NCBI GenBank assembly: GCA_012837965.1
Contig: DUQF01000017.1
Location: 1-64,000 of the forward strand
Reading direction: 5' to 3'
Length of the DNA: 64,000 bases
DNA from: Clostridiales bacterium
GTDB lineage: Bacteria; Bacillota; Clostridia; Christensenellales; Aristaeellaceae
Below the pieces are notes generated by a model that was not told the origin of the DNA, did no database searches, and was given only the letters and a program-made list of their open reading frames with translations. This document shows, piece by piece, positions 26,128-35,557 of the stretch. Each line of letters opens with the position of its first letter. The first letter of the stretch is position 1. Position numbers and translations under genes: made by a program.

Positions 26128-27264
26128 TTATTTTAGGCAATCATCGTCCATCAAGTCAAGCAACACCTGATTCATTAAGTCCATGCCCCGGCGGGTTAAA
26201 AAAACATGGGTGTTCGTTTCCTTAACCAATCCCTTGTTGATGGAAGCATCAAACCTCTGCTCAAAAACCTCCTTGAGGCTTTTGCCATAGTATTCTTTGA
26301 AAACCTGTTTGGATACGCCTTTGGTCATACGAAGACCGAGCATGAGGCTTTCAAACATTTGCTCTTTTTGGGAAAGGGTCTGGATTTCCGCTTCTTTTCC
26401 CAACAAGTAATCATCAAAGCTTAAAACATTTTGTCGCCTGATGTCTTTCGCGATAAGGCCAGCCGCCCCCACCCCATAGCCGTGGTACATCTGCCTTGTC
26501 CATGTACCAAGGTTGTGGCGGCATTCTTTACCGGGCTTTGAAAAGTTGGAAATTTCATACTGCCTGTAACCGTTTTGCGAAAGCTTTTTGAGCGCCAAGT
26601 CATACATAGCCCTTTCTTCTTCCTGGCTTGGTAAAAAATAGGTTCCCTCTTCTACCCAAGCAAACATGGGCGTTCCTTCTTCCACAATCAAGCCGTAAAC
26701 GGACAGATGTTCTACTTCTAAAGATAGGGCAAAGTTTAGTGTGTTTTCAAAATCCTGCAGGGTTTGTGTGGGCAGCCCGAACATTAAATCAAGGTTGATG
26801 TTTTGAAAGCCGGCCTTTCGACTCATGGCAACGACCGCTTGCACCTGCTCCTTAGTATGCCGCCTGCCCAAAATGGAAAGCAGCCTTGGCTGGGTGGCTT
26901 GTACGCCCATGGACAGACGATTAACGCCCGACGCAATAGCCGTATCTAAAAAACTTTCCCTTAGCGATTCGGGGTTTGATTCCATGGAAATTTCGCAGTC
27001 GTCAGACAAGAAGTAGTTGTCCTTAACGGATCGCATCAAGCGCCTTAGTTGCTCATCTTTCAGTAGCGAAGGCGTCCCCCCGCCGATAAACACGGTGTTG
27101 GCTTCTTCCTTTTTGCCCCGGGTAAAGCCGCGCATTTCTTGAATCAGCCGGTCAAGGTACTCGTCCCGCAGGCTAAGCTTTCTTTCCCTGGAGGGAAAGT
27201 CGCAATAATGGCACTTTCGGGCGCAAAAAGGGATATGGATATACACCCCAAGGTTTTGGTTCAC
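26128..27264 (-). CDS. hemW: HemW-like radical SAM protein (coproporphyrinogen oxidase-like)
   Basis: 378 residues from the GTG at 27264, which overlaps the esterase stop as GTGA. A GTG 15 bp earlier is the alternative. LGVYIHIPFCARKCHYCDF holds the radical SAM CxxxCxxC with the extra Cys, followed by FIGGGTPSLL, SMESNPESL, GVNRLSMGVQ and LMFGLPTQTL. The C-terminal HemN-like winged part ends LMNQVLLDLM. HemW proteins are haem chaperones rather than oxidases, and annotation as HemN is a common error. No other haem gene is nearby. Confidence 0.9.
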   Translation of the reverse strand: MNQNLGVYIHIPFCARKCHYCDFPSRERKLSLRDEYLDRLIQEMRGFTRGKKEEANTVFIGGGTPSLLKDEQLRRLMRSVKDNYFLSDDCEISMESNPESLRESFLDTAIASGVNRLSMGVQATQPRLLSILGRRHTKEQVQAVVAMSRKAGFQNINLDLMFGLPTQTLQDFENTLNFALSLEVEHLSVYGLIVEEGTPMFAWVEEGTYFLPSQEEERAMYDLALKKLSQNGYRQYEISNFSKPGKECRHNLGTWTRQMYHGYGVGAAGLIAKDIRRQNVLSFDDYLLGKEAEIQTLSQKEQMFESLMLGLRMTKGVSKQVFKEYYGKSLKEVFEQRFDASINKGLVKETNTHVFLTRRGMDLMNQVLLDLMDDDCLK

Positions 27265-28076
27265 AGCCGCTTTAACCACGCATGCATTAAGTCAGGCCAT
27301 ACGGCAAAGTCTTTATAGTAAGGCTGCATCCTATCTTCGGGAAAGGTTTCTTCGCTGGCAAGGGACAGGCCGTGAGGGCCGCTGCCAAAGAGGTGCAATT
27401 CCATGGGAACTTTGTTAGCTCTGAGCGCCTTTGAAAACAGGAGGGTGTTTTCGACAGGCACAGCCATGTCTGTCACCGTTCCCCAAAGAAAGGTGGGCGG
27501 CGTATCCGCCGACACCTGTTTTTCAAGGCTTAGGGTATGCCGCTTTACATCAAGCTCGCCGCCCGCATAGCGCTTCACGGTAGGCTCGTGCGTAAATTCG
27601 CCCGCCGTTAATACCGCGTAGCACAAAATCAAAGCATTGGGACGCACCTCGTTGGGGGTTAGGGACAATTTGCCCGCATAGTAAGGCTTATGCCAAAACA
27701 CACCCGTCTGTCCCGCAAGGTGGCCGCCGGCTGAAAAGCCCATGACATAGATTTTGTCAGGGTTAATATGATATTCGTCCGCATGTTGCCTGAAATAGGC
27801 AATGGCCGCAAAAGCCTGCAAAAGTTGAGCCGGAAAGGCTGCAGGCTCGCAGGAATATTCAAGCACCGCCACATGGTAGCCAAGGGACAGGAGCTTGACG
27901 GCGACAGGTTCTTCCTCTCGAAAAGATCGGTAGGTCATTCCCCCTCCGGCGCACACCAAAATGAGGGGGCGCTTGCGATTTTCTTCAATTTCGGCGCTGT
28001 TTTCATGAAAATAAGTCTGCACAGCACAGTCCGGCGCCTGACCCTTTAAATCAAGGTTGATTTTTTGATAGATCAT
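27261..28076 (-). CDS. Alpha/beta-hydrolase esterase
   Basis: 271 residues with no signal peptide and an aaggagc site. The oxyanion region is LVCAGGGMTYRSFREEE (the GGG motif of hormone-sensitive-lipase-like and carbohydrate-esterase folds). The nucleophile elbow is GFSAGGHLAGQTG. A late LWGTVTDMAVPVENTLLFSKAL stretch carries the Asp, and the SGPHGLSLA region carries the His. This pattern is common in acetyl-xylan or feruloyl-type esterases and in peptidase-like hydrolases. It sits between an M29 aminopeptidase and HemW. The acyl substrate is unknown, though a peracylated sugar is plausible. Confidence 0.82.
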   Translation of the reverse strand: MIYQKINLDLKGQAPDCAVQTYFHENSAEIEENRKRPLILVCAGGGMTYRSFREEEPVAVKLLSLGYHVAVLEYSCEPAAFPAQLLQAFAAIAYFRQHADEYHINPDKIYVMGFSAGGHLAGQTGVFWHKPYYAGKLSLTPNEVRPNALILCYAVLTAGEFTHEPTVKRYAGGELDVKRHTLSLEKQVSADTPPTFLWGTVTDMAVPVENTLLFSKALRANKVPMELHLFGSGPHGLSLASEETFPEDRMQPYYKDFAVWPDLMHAWLKRL

Positions 28077-28087
28077 CCTGCCGCTCC

Positions 28088-29203
28088 TTATTTCAAGTTT
28101 TCAGGATTCAATCCCTTCAGTTCATCCAAAACAAACAAGCCGTCCTTTCGTATCAAGACGCCGTCAAAATACATTTCGCCGCCGCCCCATTCCTTGGTTT
28201 GGTTGACAATCATATCCCAGTGAACAGCGCTCTTGTTACCGTTGGAGGCTTCGTCATAGCAGTTGCCGGGCGTAAAGTGGAAAGAGCCGGCAATCTTTTC
28301 ATCAAACAAGGTGTCCTTTATGGGGAAGGTGATATAGGGGTTCACGCCGATGGCGAATTCACCAATGTACCTGGCGCCTTCGTCGGTGTCCAAAACCTGA
28401 TTGAAAATCTCCGTCTGGCTGGAAGTGGCTTCCACAATGCGGCCCTTTTCAAACACAAGGCGCATATTTTCATGCGTCACGCCCTGATACAGGGTGGGTA
28501 TATTGTAGCAAAGCACGCCTTGGACGGAGTCTTTGACGGGCGCCGTGTATATCTCGCCGTCGGGTACATTCAAACGCCCATCGCACTTGATAGCGGGAAT
28601 GTTCTTAATGGAAAAACGCAGGTCCGTTCCCGGCCCCACAATATGTACCTTGTCGGTGCGGTTCATAAGTTCCACCAAAGGATTCATGGCTTGGCTCATT
28701 TTTTCATAGTCCAGCATGCACACGTCAAAATAATAGTCTTCAAACTGGCGGGTGCTCATGCCTGCCGACTGGGCCATGGCGGGCGTGGGGTAGCGCAGCG
28801 CCACCCACTTAGTATGTGGCACCCTGATTTTGGAATGAACAGGCTGACTATAGTAGGTGCTGTACAGCTTCTTTTGTTCTTGGGGTACATCGGCATTGTA
28901 CATGGCGTTGTTGCCGCCGCGAATGCCAATATAGGCCTGCACTTCCCGCATACGCTTGGCATCATTTTCCGCCATCCACATGAGCTGCTCCTTGGTGGCG
29001 CCCATCATGACGGCCCGCTCAATATCAAGGTCAATGGACCGCACCACGGGTATACCGCCCACACGGTAAACGGCCTCCACCAGCGCTTCGGTCAGTTCGG
29101 TCTGAATGCCCCTATCTTCAATCAGGATTTTTTCCCCAGGCTGCAAAGAGCAGGAATACTCGACCAGCATTTTGGCAAATCGGGTTAGTCGTTCGTCTCG
29201 CAT
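28088..29203 (-). CDS. Aminopeptidase, M29 family (AmpS/aminopeptidase T-like)
   Basis: 371 residues, cytoplasmic, with a ggagaa site before the ATG. Family M29 marks: the MLVEYSCSLQPGEKILIE start, the NVPDGEIYTAPV Glu, YIGEFAIGVNP, and the SFHFTPGNCYDEASNGNKSAVHWDMI stretch, whose His and Asp complete the dinuclear metal site. It removes N-terminal residues from peptides. It lies in the same-strand run with an esterase and an acyltransferase, but no functional link is evident. Confidence 0.9.
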   Translation of the reverse strand: MRDERLTRFAKMLVEYSCSLQPGEKILIEDRGIQTELTEALVEAVYRVGGIPVVRSIDLDIERAVMMGATKEQLMWMAENDAKRMREVQAYIGIRGGNNAMYNADVPQEQKKLYSTYYSQPVHSKIRVPHTKWVALRYPTPAMAQSAGMSTRQFEDYYFDVCMLDYEKMSQAMNPLVELMNRTDKVHIVGPGTDLRFSIKNIPAIKCDGRLNVPDGEIYTAPVKDSVQGVLCYNIPTLYQGVTHENMRLVFEKGRIVEATSSQTEIFNQVLDTDEGARYIGEFAIGVNPYITFPIKDTLFDEKIAGSFHFTPGNCYDEASNGNKSAVHWDMIVNQTKEWGGGEMYFDGVLIRKDGLFVLDELKGLNPENLK

Positions 29204-29227
29204 TCTATTCTCCTTCTATGTCAATTA

Positions 29228-30412
29228 TTAATTCTTTCGCAAACGTTTGGATATGGGGCGTTCAAACAGGTAAGTCAGCGCAATGGCAAACAAAAGGGCA
29301 AGCAGAAGGCTCAGCGCCGTATACGAGCGCTGCCAGACCCTGTCGCCTGCTTGGTTTGGGTTTGGGTAAATGGAAGCGGGAATGCCCCATTTTTTCAATC
29401 GCACCGCCAACACTTGGTGATAAATATAAAACTGCATGGACACCGAAGACAAATAGTAGGTGAGTTTATTGCCAAAAATCACCCGAATAAGCCCCGGCCC
29501 CAAGGAAACTGCAATCAGCACCACCGCGGAGTAAACGCTTTGCATAAAGCGGATACGCATCTGCCCCTGCTGAATGAGGGTATGGTCCGTGGGCTGCGCC
29601 TGCCTAAGAACAAGGGAATACAGGGCGGCCACGGCAGCCAAAAACGAAAATAACAACAAATTGCGTATCCAAGGCGATTCATCGGCCTTGGCTTTCAGTT
29701 CCTTATAAACAACAGCCGCCACAAAGCCGTTGGCGTATACGTCCAAAAAGGCAGGCATCTGGTTAAAAAACATTTGCGGAGAGGGTAAACTCAGAGCGTA
29801 TAGCCTAAAAGCCCAAGCCGTTCCCGCCATGAGGCCGTAGGTGAATAGCGGCCTGCGCCTAAAAGACCGTGCAAGGAAAGGGAAAATCAAATAAAACTGC
29901 ATTTCCACCGCCAACGTCCAAAGAGCGCCGTTGAGCGGCGTTCTCAGGTGGGTTTTAGGAAACCAGTTAAAGGTAAAACTGAGGTGAGCCAAGATATCCT
30001 TGGCCATATCGCCCGTATCGGGGTAGGCTTTTTCCGGCAATGCCACAAATAATAGCATCACCAAAACACACAGGTACACCGATGGCACCACCCGTGCTAT
30101 CCTCGCCTTATAAAAGGGCCAAAGAGGCGGATTGGGCTTGTTTTTCTGTTGTGCCTCCACATAAGGCAGGTACAACAAAAAGGCGCTGAGCAGCAAGGTC
30201 ATGTCCACCCACAAATAACCCGTGCGGAAAATGGGATAAACGTTAATCACACGGCTGCCAATACGAATATCCATAAGCCAGGCCTGCTGGTAGGCTACAT
30301 GAAAAAAGGCAACCAGCAGGATGCACAAAACCCTAATCCCGTCCAACGGGGGAATCCTTGTGCCGTGGTCGCCATAAGCGTTTTTTTTGTACCAGGCAAT
30401 CAGTCGGGTCAT
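29228..30412 (-). CDS. Membrane acyltransferase family 3
   Basis: 394 residues with about ten hydrophobic segments. The acyltransferase 3 start IPPLDGIRVLCILLVAFFHV is present, with its His in the first membrane helix. FPKTHLRTPLNGALWTLAVEMQFYLIFPFL is the conserved RxxxxxLWxL(xx)E(xx)FYL region. These enzymes O-acylate cell-surface sugars or lipids such as peptidoglycan and polysaccharides. The ATG overlaps the stop of the upstream repeat-protein gene (ATGA), so the two are translationally coupled and may act on the same surface material. Confidence 0.88.
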   Translation of the reverse strand: MTRLIAWYKKNAYGDHGTRIPPLDGIRVLCILLVAFFHVAYQQAWLMDIRIGSRVINVYPIFRTGYLWVDMTLLLSAFLLYLPYVEAQQKNKPNPPLWPFYKARIARVVPSVYLCVLVMLLFVALPEKAYPDTGDMAKDILAHLSFTFNWFPKTHLRTPLNGALWTLAVEMQFYLIFPFLARSFRRRPLFTYGLMAGTAWAFRLYALSLPSPQMFFNQMPAFLDVYANGFVAAVVYKELKAKADESPWIRNLLLFSFLAAVAALYSLVLRQAQPTDHTLIQQGQMRIRFMQSVYSAVVLIAVSLGPGLIRVIFGNKLTYYLSSVSMQFYIYHQVLAVRLKKWGIPASIYPNPNQAGDRVWQRSYTALSLLLALLFAIALTYLFERPISKRLRKN

Positions 30413-33216
30413 TGGAGCCTCGACATCCTAAAGATTTTCTTGGTTTTAGCGTCCGTCAAAGTAAGCTGATTGTCCGTCACCCTCGTAATATTATAGGCGT
30501 AGCGCAGCGACAGCTCGCTGTCGCCAAGGGATAGGCTGTACTGAATGGCGCTGAAATAGTAGTCCTTGCCGTCGATGGTACAGGTGCCGTCCTCACGAAA
30601 CTCCATTTGAACGCCTTTGGTGCTTTCCCACTTGCCAAGCACCCGGTAAGAATTGCGGGACAGTTTCTTTTTGACGATGTCGGGTTCATCGGCCAGCTCC
30701 CGATAATAAGGCAGCGCAAGGTAAGGCTGCCCACCATTGTAATAGTGTTCGGCCAAGGCGTACACGCTGTTCCGGTAGAGAGTGGCGGCCTCCTTATAAG
30801 CTTCGGGCAGGTTTTCAAGATCAAGGTCCTTTAAGGCGTCCACTGCCTTTTGATACTCCTTGCGGTTGTAGGCTTCCCTGGCAGTCAGCACAGCTGAAGC
30901 GTAATAGGTATCATAGGCATTTTGCGCCTGTAACTTGGCATCAGCGTAATCGCCAAGTGCGCTAAAGGCAAGGGCGCTTGTCAGGTAATTGCCCTGCTCC
31001 CTTTGCTCCATGGCCCAATTGTAGCTGATTTGGCCCCACTTGACCTTTGAATCCAAGTAGTGGGGAATTTGCGCGTACAGAGCAGCCGCTTCAGGCGCCA
31101 TGCCCTTTTCTTCCAGGGCCTTGGCTTCGGCATAAACGGAAGCATCGTACTTTTCTTTGGCATCTAAATAGTCGCCGGCTTTTAAGAAAGAATCCGCCGC
31201 CGCCTGGTATTCGGCCCTGTCAAACAGCTGCCTGCCTAATTGATAGTAGCCGAAAGATAACTTATCTAAACTATCAAGGTAGCCATCCAGCGCGCCAAAC
31301 TGGCTGATAGCGGAAACGTATTCCCCCGCTTCAAGCGCTTGCTTGGCCCGCGCATACATGGCCTGCTTTAAGTAGTCGGCACTGTCTTCGTAGCTTCCGA
31401 GGGTAAGGAATACTTCCACCGCCTTGTCAAGGTCGCCAGCTTCAAGCTTCTCTTTGCCAAGCAGGTACCTGGCCTGGCTGGCGCTGTCTTTGGCGTTTTC
31501 ATAATCGCCCGCCAAATCAAAGTGCGCAGCCGCCTGTTCATAACTTTTTTCACTTAGCAAGTGCTGGCCGTAAACAAGGTGCGCCTCCTGTAAAGCTATA
31601 GCCGCCAAGGGGACGGCCTTCGCTTCTTCAAACAAGGCAATGGCTTGCTCATAATTTTTATCCCGCAAATCAATCAGACCCTGCTCATAAGCGCACTGCT
31701 GGCTAAGCTGGGCAGCGTCCCTGAAAGCGGGTATTTTATCAAACATTTCTTTGGCGGCCGAATAGTCTTTGGCCTCCATTTTTTCGGTAGCGGGCTGGTA
31801 CAGGCATTCAGTCGCCCTGTCCCAAGCGTCCTGATAATCGCCCACGGCCAAAAATTGCTCAGCAGCCTCCGAGTACTTGCCTTCAATAAACAATTGCTCT
31901 GCGTACAGGTACCTGATTTCCGTCAATCTGCTTTGGCCTTGAATGGAATCGGGAATTTGACTAAGCCAGCCGATGGCGCCAAGATAATCCTTTTGGGTTA
32001 CCGCGTTTTCGGCGGCTTCTAAAGCGCACTGCTCCTGAAGACTTTGCGCCTGGTCATAGTCGCCCAAGGCGATAAACTTAGCGCGTGCTTCTTCGTACTT
32101 GAGTTGGCCCATGAGCGCCTTGGCCCAAAGGTAGTCGGTTTCCTTCACCTGATTGGCAGCATCGGAATGCTTGCCAAGAGATTGGAATACCTCTTTGGCG
32201 CCCTCATAGTCGCCGCCCTTGCGCATGCACTGCGCCCGTAAATAACGGATGCGTAAGATTTCACCGGGGCTGTCTTTATAGTCGCCCAAGGCTTCCAAGG
32301 TAGTTTCGGCGGCCTTGAACGCCGTTAGGGTACCTGCTTTCGCCTGCTCAAGCGCGCCCAAATAGTCGGCCTCCTTAACCATGGTTTGGCTGTCTTTATA
32401 GTCGCCAAGCAAGAGGAAACCCTCCTTGGCCTGTTCATACTCACCCAGCATCAATTGCAGGCTGTATTGGCGGTAATGATAGGCGGGCAGCGCCCAAAAC
32501 TTGACTGCCGCGGCCAAGGCAGACAACACTAAGACAGACATAAAGCTAATGCGCAGCCGCTTACGAAGCTTTTGGCGCCTTTCCTGCTTGCGCTTTTTAA
32601 GGGCGGCAAGCCTTTCTTCCTTTTCTTGGCGCTTTCTTTCTTCCTCCTCCCGGGCGTTCTTTTTTTCAATCAAAACGCCCTGTACCGCCGCCTGGTTAAA
32701 GTTGGTAAAGGTGGCGTGCTTATCCCTGCGGCAGCGCATACAACTGACATCATCCGCCCCGTTTGGCCTTCCGCAAATACACAGCCACACCGTCCCCTGG
32801 TCGGAGGGGTAGGAAAGGGCATCGCCGCCCGCCATCAGGCGCAGTTGTTCCAGCTCTTCTCCGTCAAGCGGAACGGCTTCCTTGTACTCAACGGCGTTTT
32901 TATCAAGGCGCCGCCAAAGGGTGCCATCCTCAAACCATACCTTTTGGATAACCATGTCAATGGCATCAGCCTGTAAGCCATCATCCAGCTCACACACCAT
33001 TTCAAAAGCATGGTGGCTGTCTCCCATCAGGTCTCTGACACGAATAATCTGGCGGGAAAGCTTTTCCCCTTCTTCATTATAAGACACAAAGGCGGCCAGC
33101 ACACTGACCACCTTTGTGTCTTGTAAATTATACAGTTGCAGGCGCACAAAACTGTCCTGCTCATCGGGCAGCTTAAAATGCCACAGTTCAATGGGGCATG
33201 TTAAATCAATTAGCAC
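30409..33216 (-). CDS. Membrane-anchored zinc-ribbon protein with tandem GDYxD[SA] helical repeats
   Basis: 935 residues, not a family I recognise as a whole. Residues 1-140 form a beta-rich domain. Residues about 143-163 (WLCICGRPNGADDVSCMRCRR) make a small CxC/CxxC zinc ribbon. Residues 180-220 are a charged Glu/Lys/Arg coil. Residues about 222-243 are the single membrane helix, positive-inside, which puts the rest outside. Residues about 250-860 hold around a dozen TPR/SEL1-like helical repeats of about 40 residues, each closing with GDYKDS, GDYQDA, GDYENA, GSYEDS, GDYLDA, GDYADA or a variant. The last 70 residues (GKWES..., GTCTIDGKDYYF) resemble a lipocalin-like beta domain. It is coupled to the acyltransferase gene. 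Confidence 0.72.
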   Translation of the reverse strand: MLIDLTCPIELWHFKLPDEQDSFVRLQLYNLQDTKVVSVLAAFVSYNEEGEKLSRQIIRVRDLMGDSHHAFEMVCELDDGLQADAIDMVIQKVWFEDGTLWRRLDKNAVEYKEAVPLDGEELEQLRLMAGGDALSYPSDQGTVWLCICGRPNGADDVSCMRCRRDKHATFTNFNQAAVQGVLIEKKNAREEEERKRQEKEERLAALKKRKQERRQKLRKRLRISFMSVLVLSALAAAVKFWALPAYHYRQYSLQLMLGEYEQAKEGFLLLGDYKDSQTMVKEADYLGALEQAKAGTLTAFKAAETTLEALGDYKDSPGEILRIRYLRAQCMRKGGDYEGAKEVFQSLGKHSDAANQVKETDYLWAKALMGQLKYEEARAKFIALGDYDQAQSLQEQCALEAAENAVTQKDYLGAIGWLSQIPDSIQGQSRLTEIRYLYAEQLFIEGKYSEAAEQFLAVGDYQDAWDRATECLYQPATEKMEAKDYSAAKEMFDKIPAFRDAAQLSQQCAYEQGLIDLRDKNYEQAIALFEEAKAVPLAAIALQEAHLVYGQHLLSEKSYEQAAAHFDLAGDYENAKDSASQARYLLGKEKLEAGDLDKAVEVFLTLGSYEDSADYLKQAMYARAKQALEAGEYVSAISQFGALDGYLDSLDKLSFGYYQLGRQLFDRAEYQAAADSFLKAGDYLDAKEKYDASVYAEAKALEEKGMAPEAAALYAQIPHYLDSKVKWGQISYNWAMEQREQGNYLTSALAFSALGDYADAKLQAQNAYDTYYASAVLTAREAYNRKEYQKAVDALKDLDLENLPEAYKEAATLYRNSVYALAEHYYNGGQPYLALPYYRELADEPDIVKKKLSRNSYRVLGKWESTKGVQMEFREDGTCTIDGKDYYFSAIQYSLSLGDSELSLRYAYNITRVTDNQLTLTDAKTKKIFRMSRLQ

Positions 33217-33235
33217 GCCTGTCTCCTTTTAAGTT

Positions 33236-34396
33236 TTAGTCAAGCTGTACCCTATCGCAGTCGATAGATACAACCAAGTCATTGATTAAAGTAAAGGTGA
33301 CCAGCGCTCCGCCCTCGGGCAAGGGCACATAGCAAATCACATCCTGGTTACCCACATAACGGTTAAAGACGGCAAAGGGCGTCGAGGTGTCTTCGGGGTT
33401 GCCATAAAGGACGGCCTTGGTTTGGTTGATTTCAGGCACTGTATCGGACAGGGTTTCAAGCAACGATGAGAGGGGTGAACCCATGCGCACACCCCTTGGT
33501 CCCTCTCCCAAACCCGATAGCCCCAAATGAATCAGCGTACGACTTTCGCTGGTGTCAAGGAAAGTAAGCTCCAACCCCTCCCACTGGGCGATGAAATATT
33601 TTTCGCCACCGTCTTCATTGACCTGAGTGGCAACGGGGTCGTTAAACAGGGCGACAGCCTGCTCATAGCTTGCGTCCAAAAAGTCAAGCCCGGCAAAGCT
33701 CAGGTCTTCACGGGTAAGAGGCGCAGCTTCGGCTAACCGGTGGGAAACATAGTCCTTGGTTTCCTGCAGCTTGGCAAGGTCGGACAACTCCTGCTCGGCT
33801 TGCGCAAGGGAGAGGGTATCGCCGCCAAAATAGACAATGGCGTCAATCAGTCCCTCAGATATGACAAACTGAAGGCCGCTTCTATCCACCTGATCGCCCG
33901 ACTGCACATAGGCGCAGTATTCGATCAAGGTAAGGGTTTGCCCATCCCTCACCACCTTGCCGGTATATACATTTTGCGGCAGCTGGCCCCTGATATACAA
34001 AACAGCCGAATGCATGTTGCCCGCAAGCTCGGGGTTGTCGTTGGGGAAAGACGCCAGCGCCGCCCCGGCCGATTGCGTGGGTATCAGGGTGCGGGGGGCG
34101 ATCAGCTGGCCTGCAGCGACGGCCTCATCGTCAACGGTGGCTTGCAAAAGCAAGGTATCTTCCGATAAATCTTTGTCAGAAAGTATAAGCTTATAGCCTA
34201 CTCCTTCCACCACATTGCCTTCCTCGGTTACCTGCACCTGGGCGCCTTGCGATAGCGCGTGGTGAACAAGCATTTGTGTAAAGGCATTCAGCTCCCCTTC
34301 GGTAAGCGGCGGGGCGAGCTCTTCAGGATTTTCTTGAGCGCTTACTACCCCTAAAAGCATGATGAGCGCCAACAAAAGGGTCAGTCGTTTTTTCAT
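33236..34396 (-). CDS. Secreted protein of unknown function
   Basis: 386 residues from the ATG at 34396 (aaaggaga upstream, overlapping the polyferredoxin stop by 4 bp). Signal peptide MKKRLTLLLALIMLLGVVSAQ. The mature part is acidic and probably alpha/beta, with two similar halves (LGLSGLGEGPRGVRMGSPLSSLL and the earlier strands). GVRMGSPLSSLLETL recalls a repeated 'GvxlGds..dvl' pattern seen in small secreted domains. No catalytic motif or cysteine pair is obvious. It sits between a redox module and a giant anchored repeat protein. I recognise no family. Confidence 0.65.
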   Translation of the reverse strand: MKKRLTLLLALIMLLGVVSAQENPEELAPPLTEGELNAFTQMLVHHALSQGAQVQVTEEGNVVEGVGYKLILSDKDLSEDTLLLQATVDDEAVAAGQLIAPRTLIPTQSAGAALASFPNDNPELAGNMHSAVLYIRGQLPQNVYTGKVVRDGQTLTLIEYCAYVQSGDQVDRSGLQFVISEGLIDAIVYFGGDTLSLAQAEQELSDLAKLQETKDYVSHRLAEAAPLTREDLSFAGLDFLDASYEQAVALFNDPVATQVNEDGGEKYFIAQWEGLELTFLDTSESRTLIHLGLSGLGEGPRGVRMGSPLSSLLETLSDTVPEINQTKAVLYGNPEDTSTPFAVFNRYVGNQDVICYVPLPEGGALVTFTLINDLVVSIDCDRVQLD

Positions 34397-35391
34397 GATT
34401 GTTCTCCTTTCAAAGGGGTCTTGCCCCGTGCAGCGGGTCGTTCTGCCGGCTTTTTGTGGGTAAAGCCCATGGTAATTGCACCCGTTGGGCAAGCCGCAAC
34501 GCAGTCGCCGCAGCGCACACATTCAGCATGGTTGGTTTGCCGTACAGGGTCAAGCCCCATACCGCAGGCATTTTCACATCCGGAACAATGGATACAAGCG
34601 TTTTCATGGTACTTGAGCCGGTAGAGGCTCAAAGGATTAAATAGCCCGTAAAAGGCGCCCAAGGGGCACAGGTACTTACAAAAGGGTCGGTACGTCATCA
34701 GCGATATAAGAAGGGTAAGCGCTAAAATACCTATCTTCCACCAATAAAGGAGGCCGACTTTGAGCCTGCCCATCGACAAGGTCTCGGGCGTAAGCAGGGC
34801 GCTTTGAAGCGACAAGCTACCGCTACTATCAAGGGGCGCTACTACCTGCTTGCCCGCCTGAAGTCTATCACACAGCACATGGGGGATGCCCGCTTCCAGG
34901 CTGCCCGCAGGGCAGACATACTTACAAAAGTATGGGTCGGCATCCTGCCCGCCGGAAAACATGATAGGCAGCGTTATCACCAATAGGATGAGGACAACAT
35001 ACTTTAACCGCCTTGCCCAGCCATCGTTTTTGAAGGACTTCACCTTCTTCAAAAAGGGAATCTTGTACACCAATTCCTGAATCAGGCCAAAGGGGCAAAG
35101 AAAGCCGCAGACCATGCGCCCAAGGACGGCGCCAAAAAGCATCAAAAGACCAAAGACATAGGTGGACAATACAAAGGATTTAGAGCCAAGCACCGCCTGC
35201 AGGGAACCAATGGGGCAAGAGAGCAGCGCTCCCGGGCAGGAATAGCAGTTAAGCCCCGGCGCGCACACCATTTTAAGGTTGCCTTGGTAAAGCTTGCCGG
35301 CAGCAAAGCCCGTTACATAACTATTGGACGCGGCGGCCCAGAAAAGCTGGATGAGGCGCCGTGTAGGCACCTTCTTTTTCTTCTTAGCCAA
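34393..35391 (-). CDS. NapH/NosR-like membrane polyferredoxin
   Basis: 332 residues if the TTG at 35391 is used (ggag 10 nt upstream, overlapping the small CXXC gene by 8 bp). The true start is uncertain, with GTG at about 35373 possible. Four or five membrane segments carry several Cys pairs: NCYSCPGALLSCPIG, VCGFLCPFG, CKYVCPAGS and CKYLCPLGA. Two 4Fe-4S clusters follow near the C-terminus: CIHCSGCENAC (266-276) and CVRCGDCVAAC (291-301). Such proteins pass electrons across or along the membrane, as in NapH, NosR and CcoG-type proteins. Next to a TlpA-type thioredoxin and a CXXC peptide, an electron route to extracytoplasmic thiols is a reasonable inference. Confidence 0.88.
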   Translation of the reverse strand: MAKKKKKVPTRRLIQLFWAAASNSYVTGFAAGKLYQGNLKMVCAPGLNCYSCPGALLSCPIGSLQAVLGSKSFVLSTYVFGLLMLFGAVLGRMVCGFLCPFGLIQELVYKIPFLKKVKSFKNDGWARRLKYVVLILLVITLPIMFSGGQDADPYFCKYVCPAGSLEAGIPHVLCDRLQAGKQVVAPLDSSGSLSLQSALLTPETLSMGRLKVGLLYWWKIGILALTLLISLMTYRPFCKYLCPLGAFYGLFNPLSLYRLKYHENACIHCSGCENACGMGLDPVRQTNHAECVRCGDCVAACPTGAITMGFTHKKPAERPAARGKTPLKGEQS

Positions 35392-35557
35392 TGCCGATAC
35401 ACTCCAAACACATGTAAATTGCCTTGCGCAAAACAATGTTCACTTCCCCTGAATAGATGCCGTAAACTATCAGTCCAAGGGAAAGGGCGATAAGCGCCCG
35501 GCGCAGAGCTTTCGGGTCTTTTGGCTTACCGGTACTTTTCGGGGTTTTTGTTGGCAT
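35384..35557 (-). CDS. Small CXXC membrane peptide, CD1871A-like
   Basis: 57 residues. The ATG at 35557 lies inside the end of the TlpA-like gene in another frame, and the stop overlaps the TTG of the polyferredoxin gene. A basic Lys/Pro-rich N-terminus (1-20) leads to a membrane helix, ALIALSLGLIVYGIYSGEV (21-39). The C-terminus KAIYMCLECIGIG contains a CxxC at 50-53. This VYGIYSGEV...CLECIG pattern matches the thioredoxin-associated CXXC peptides named after Clostridioides difficile CD1871A, as I recall the family. It probably shuttles thiol electrons between the membrane polyferredoxin and the thioredoxin. The gene is easily missed because it is short and overlaps both neighbours. Confidence 0.82.
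   Translation of the reverse strand: MPTKTPKSTGKPKDPKALRRALIALSLGLIVYGIYSGEVNIVLRKAIYMCLECIGIG

Noticed and set aside
28199-29188. Long plus-strand frame of 329 codons
   Set aside because: Exactly antisense to the M29 aminopeptidase, which has all family motifs and a ribosome site.
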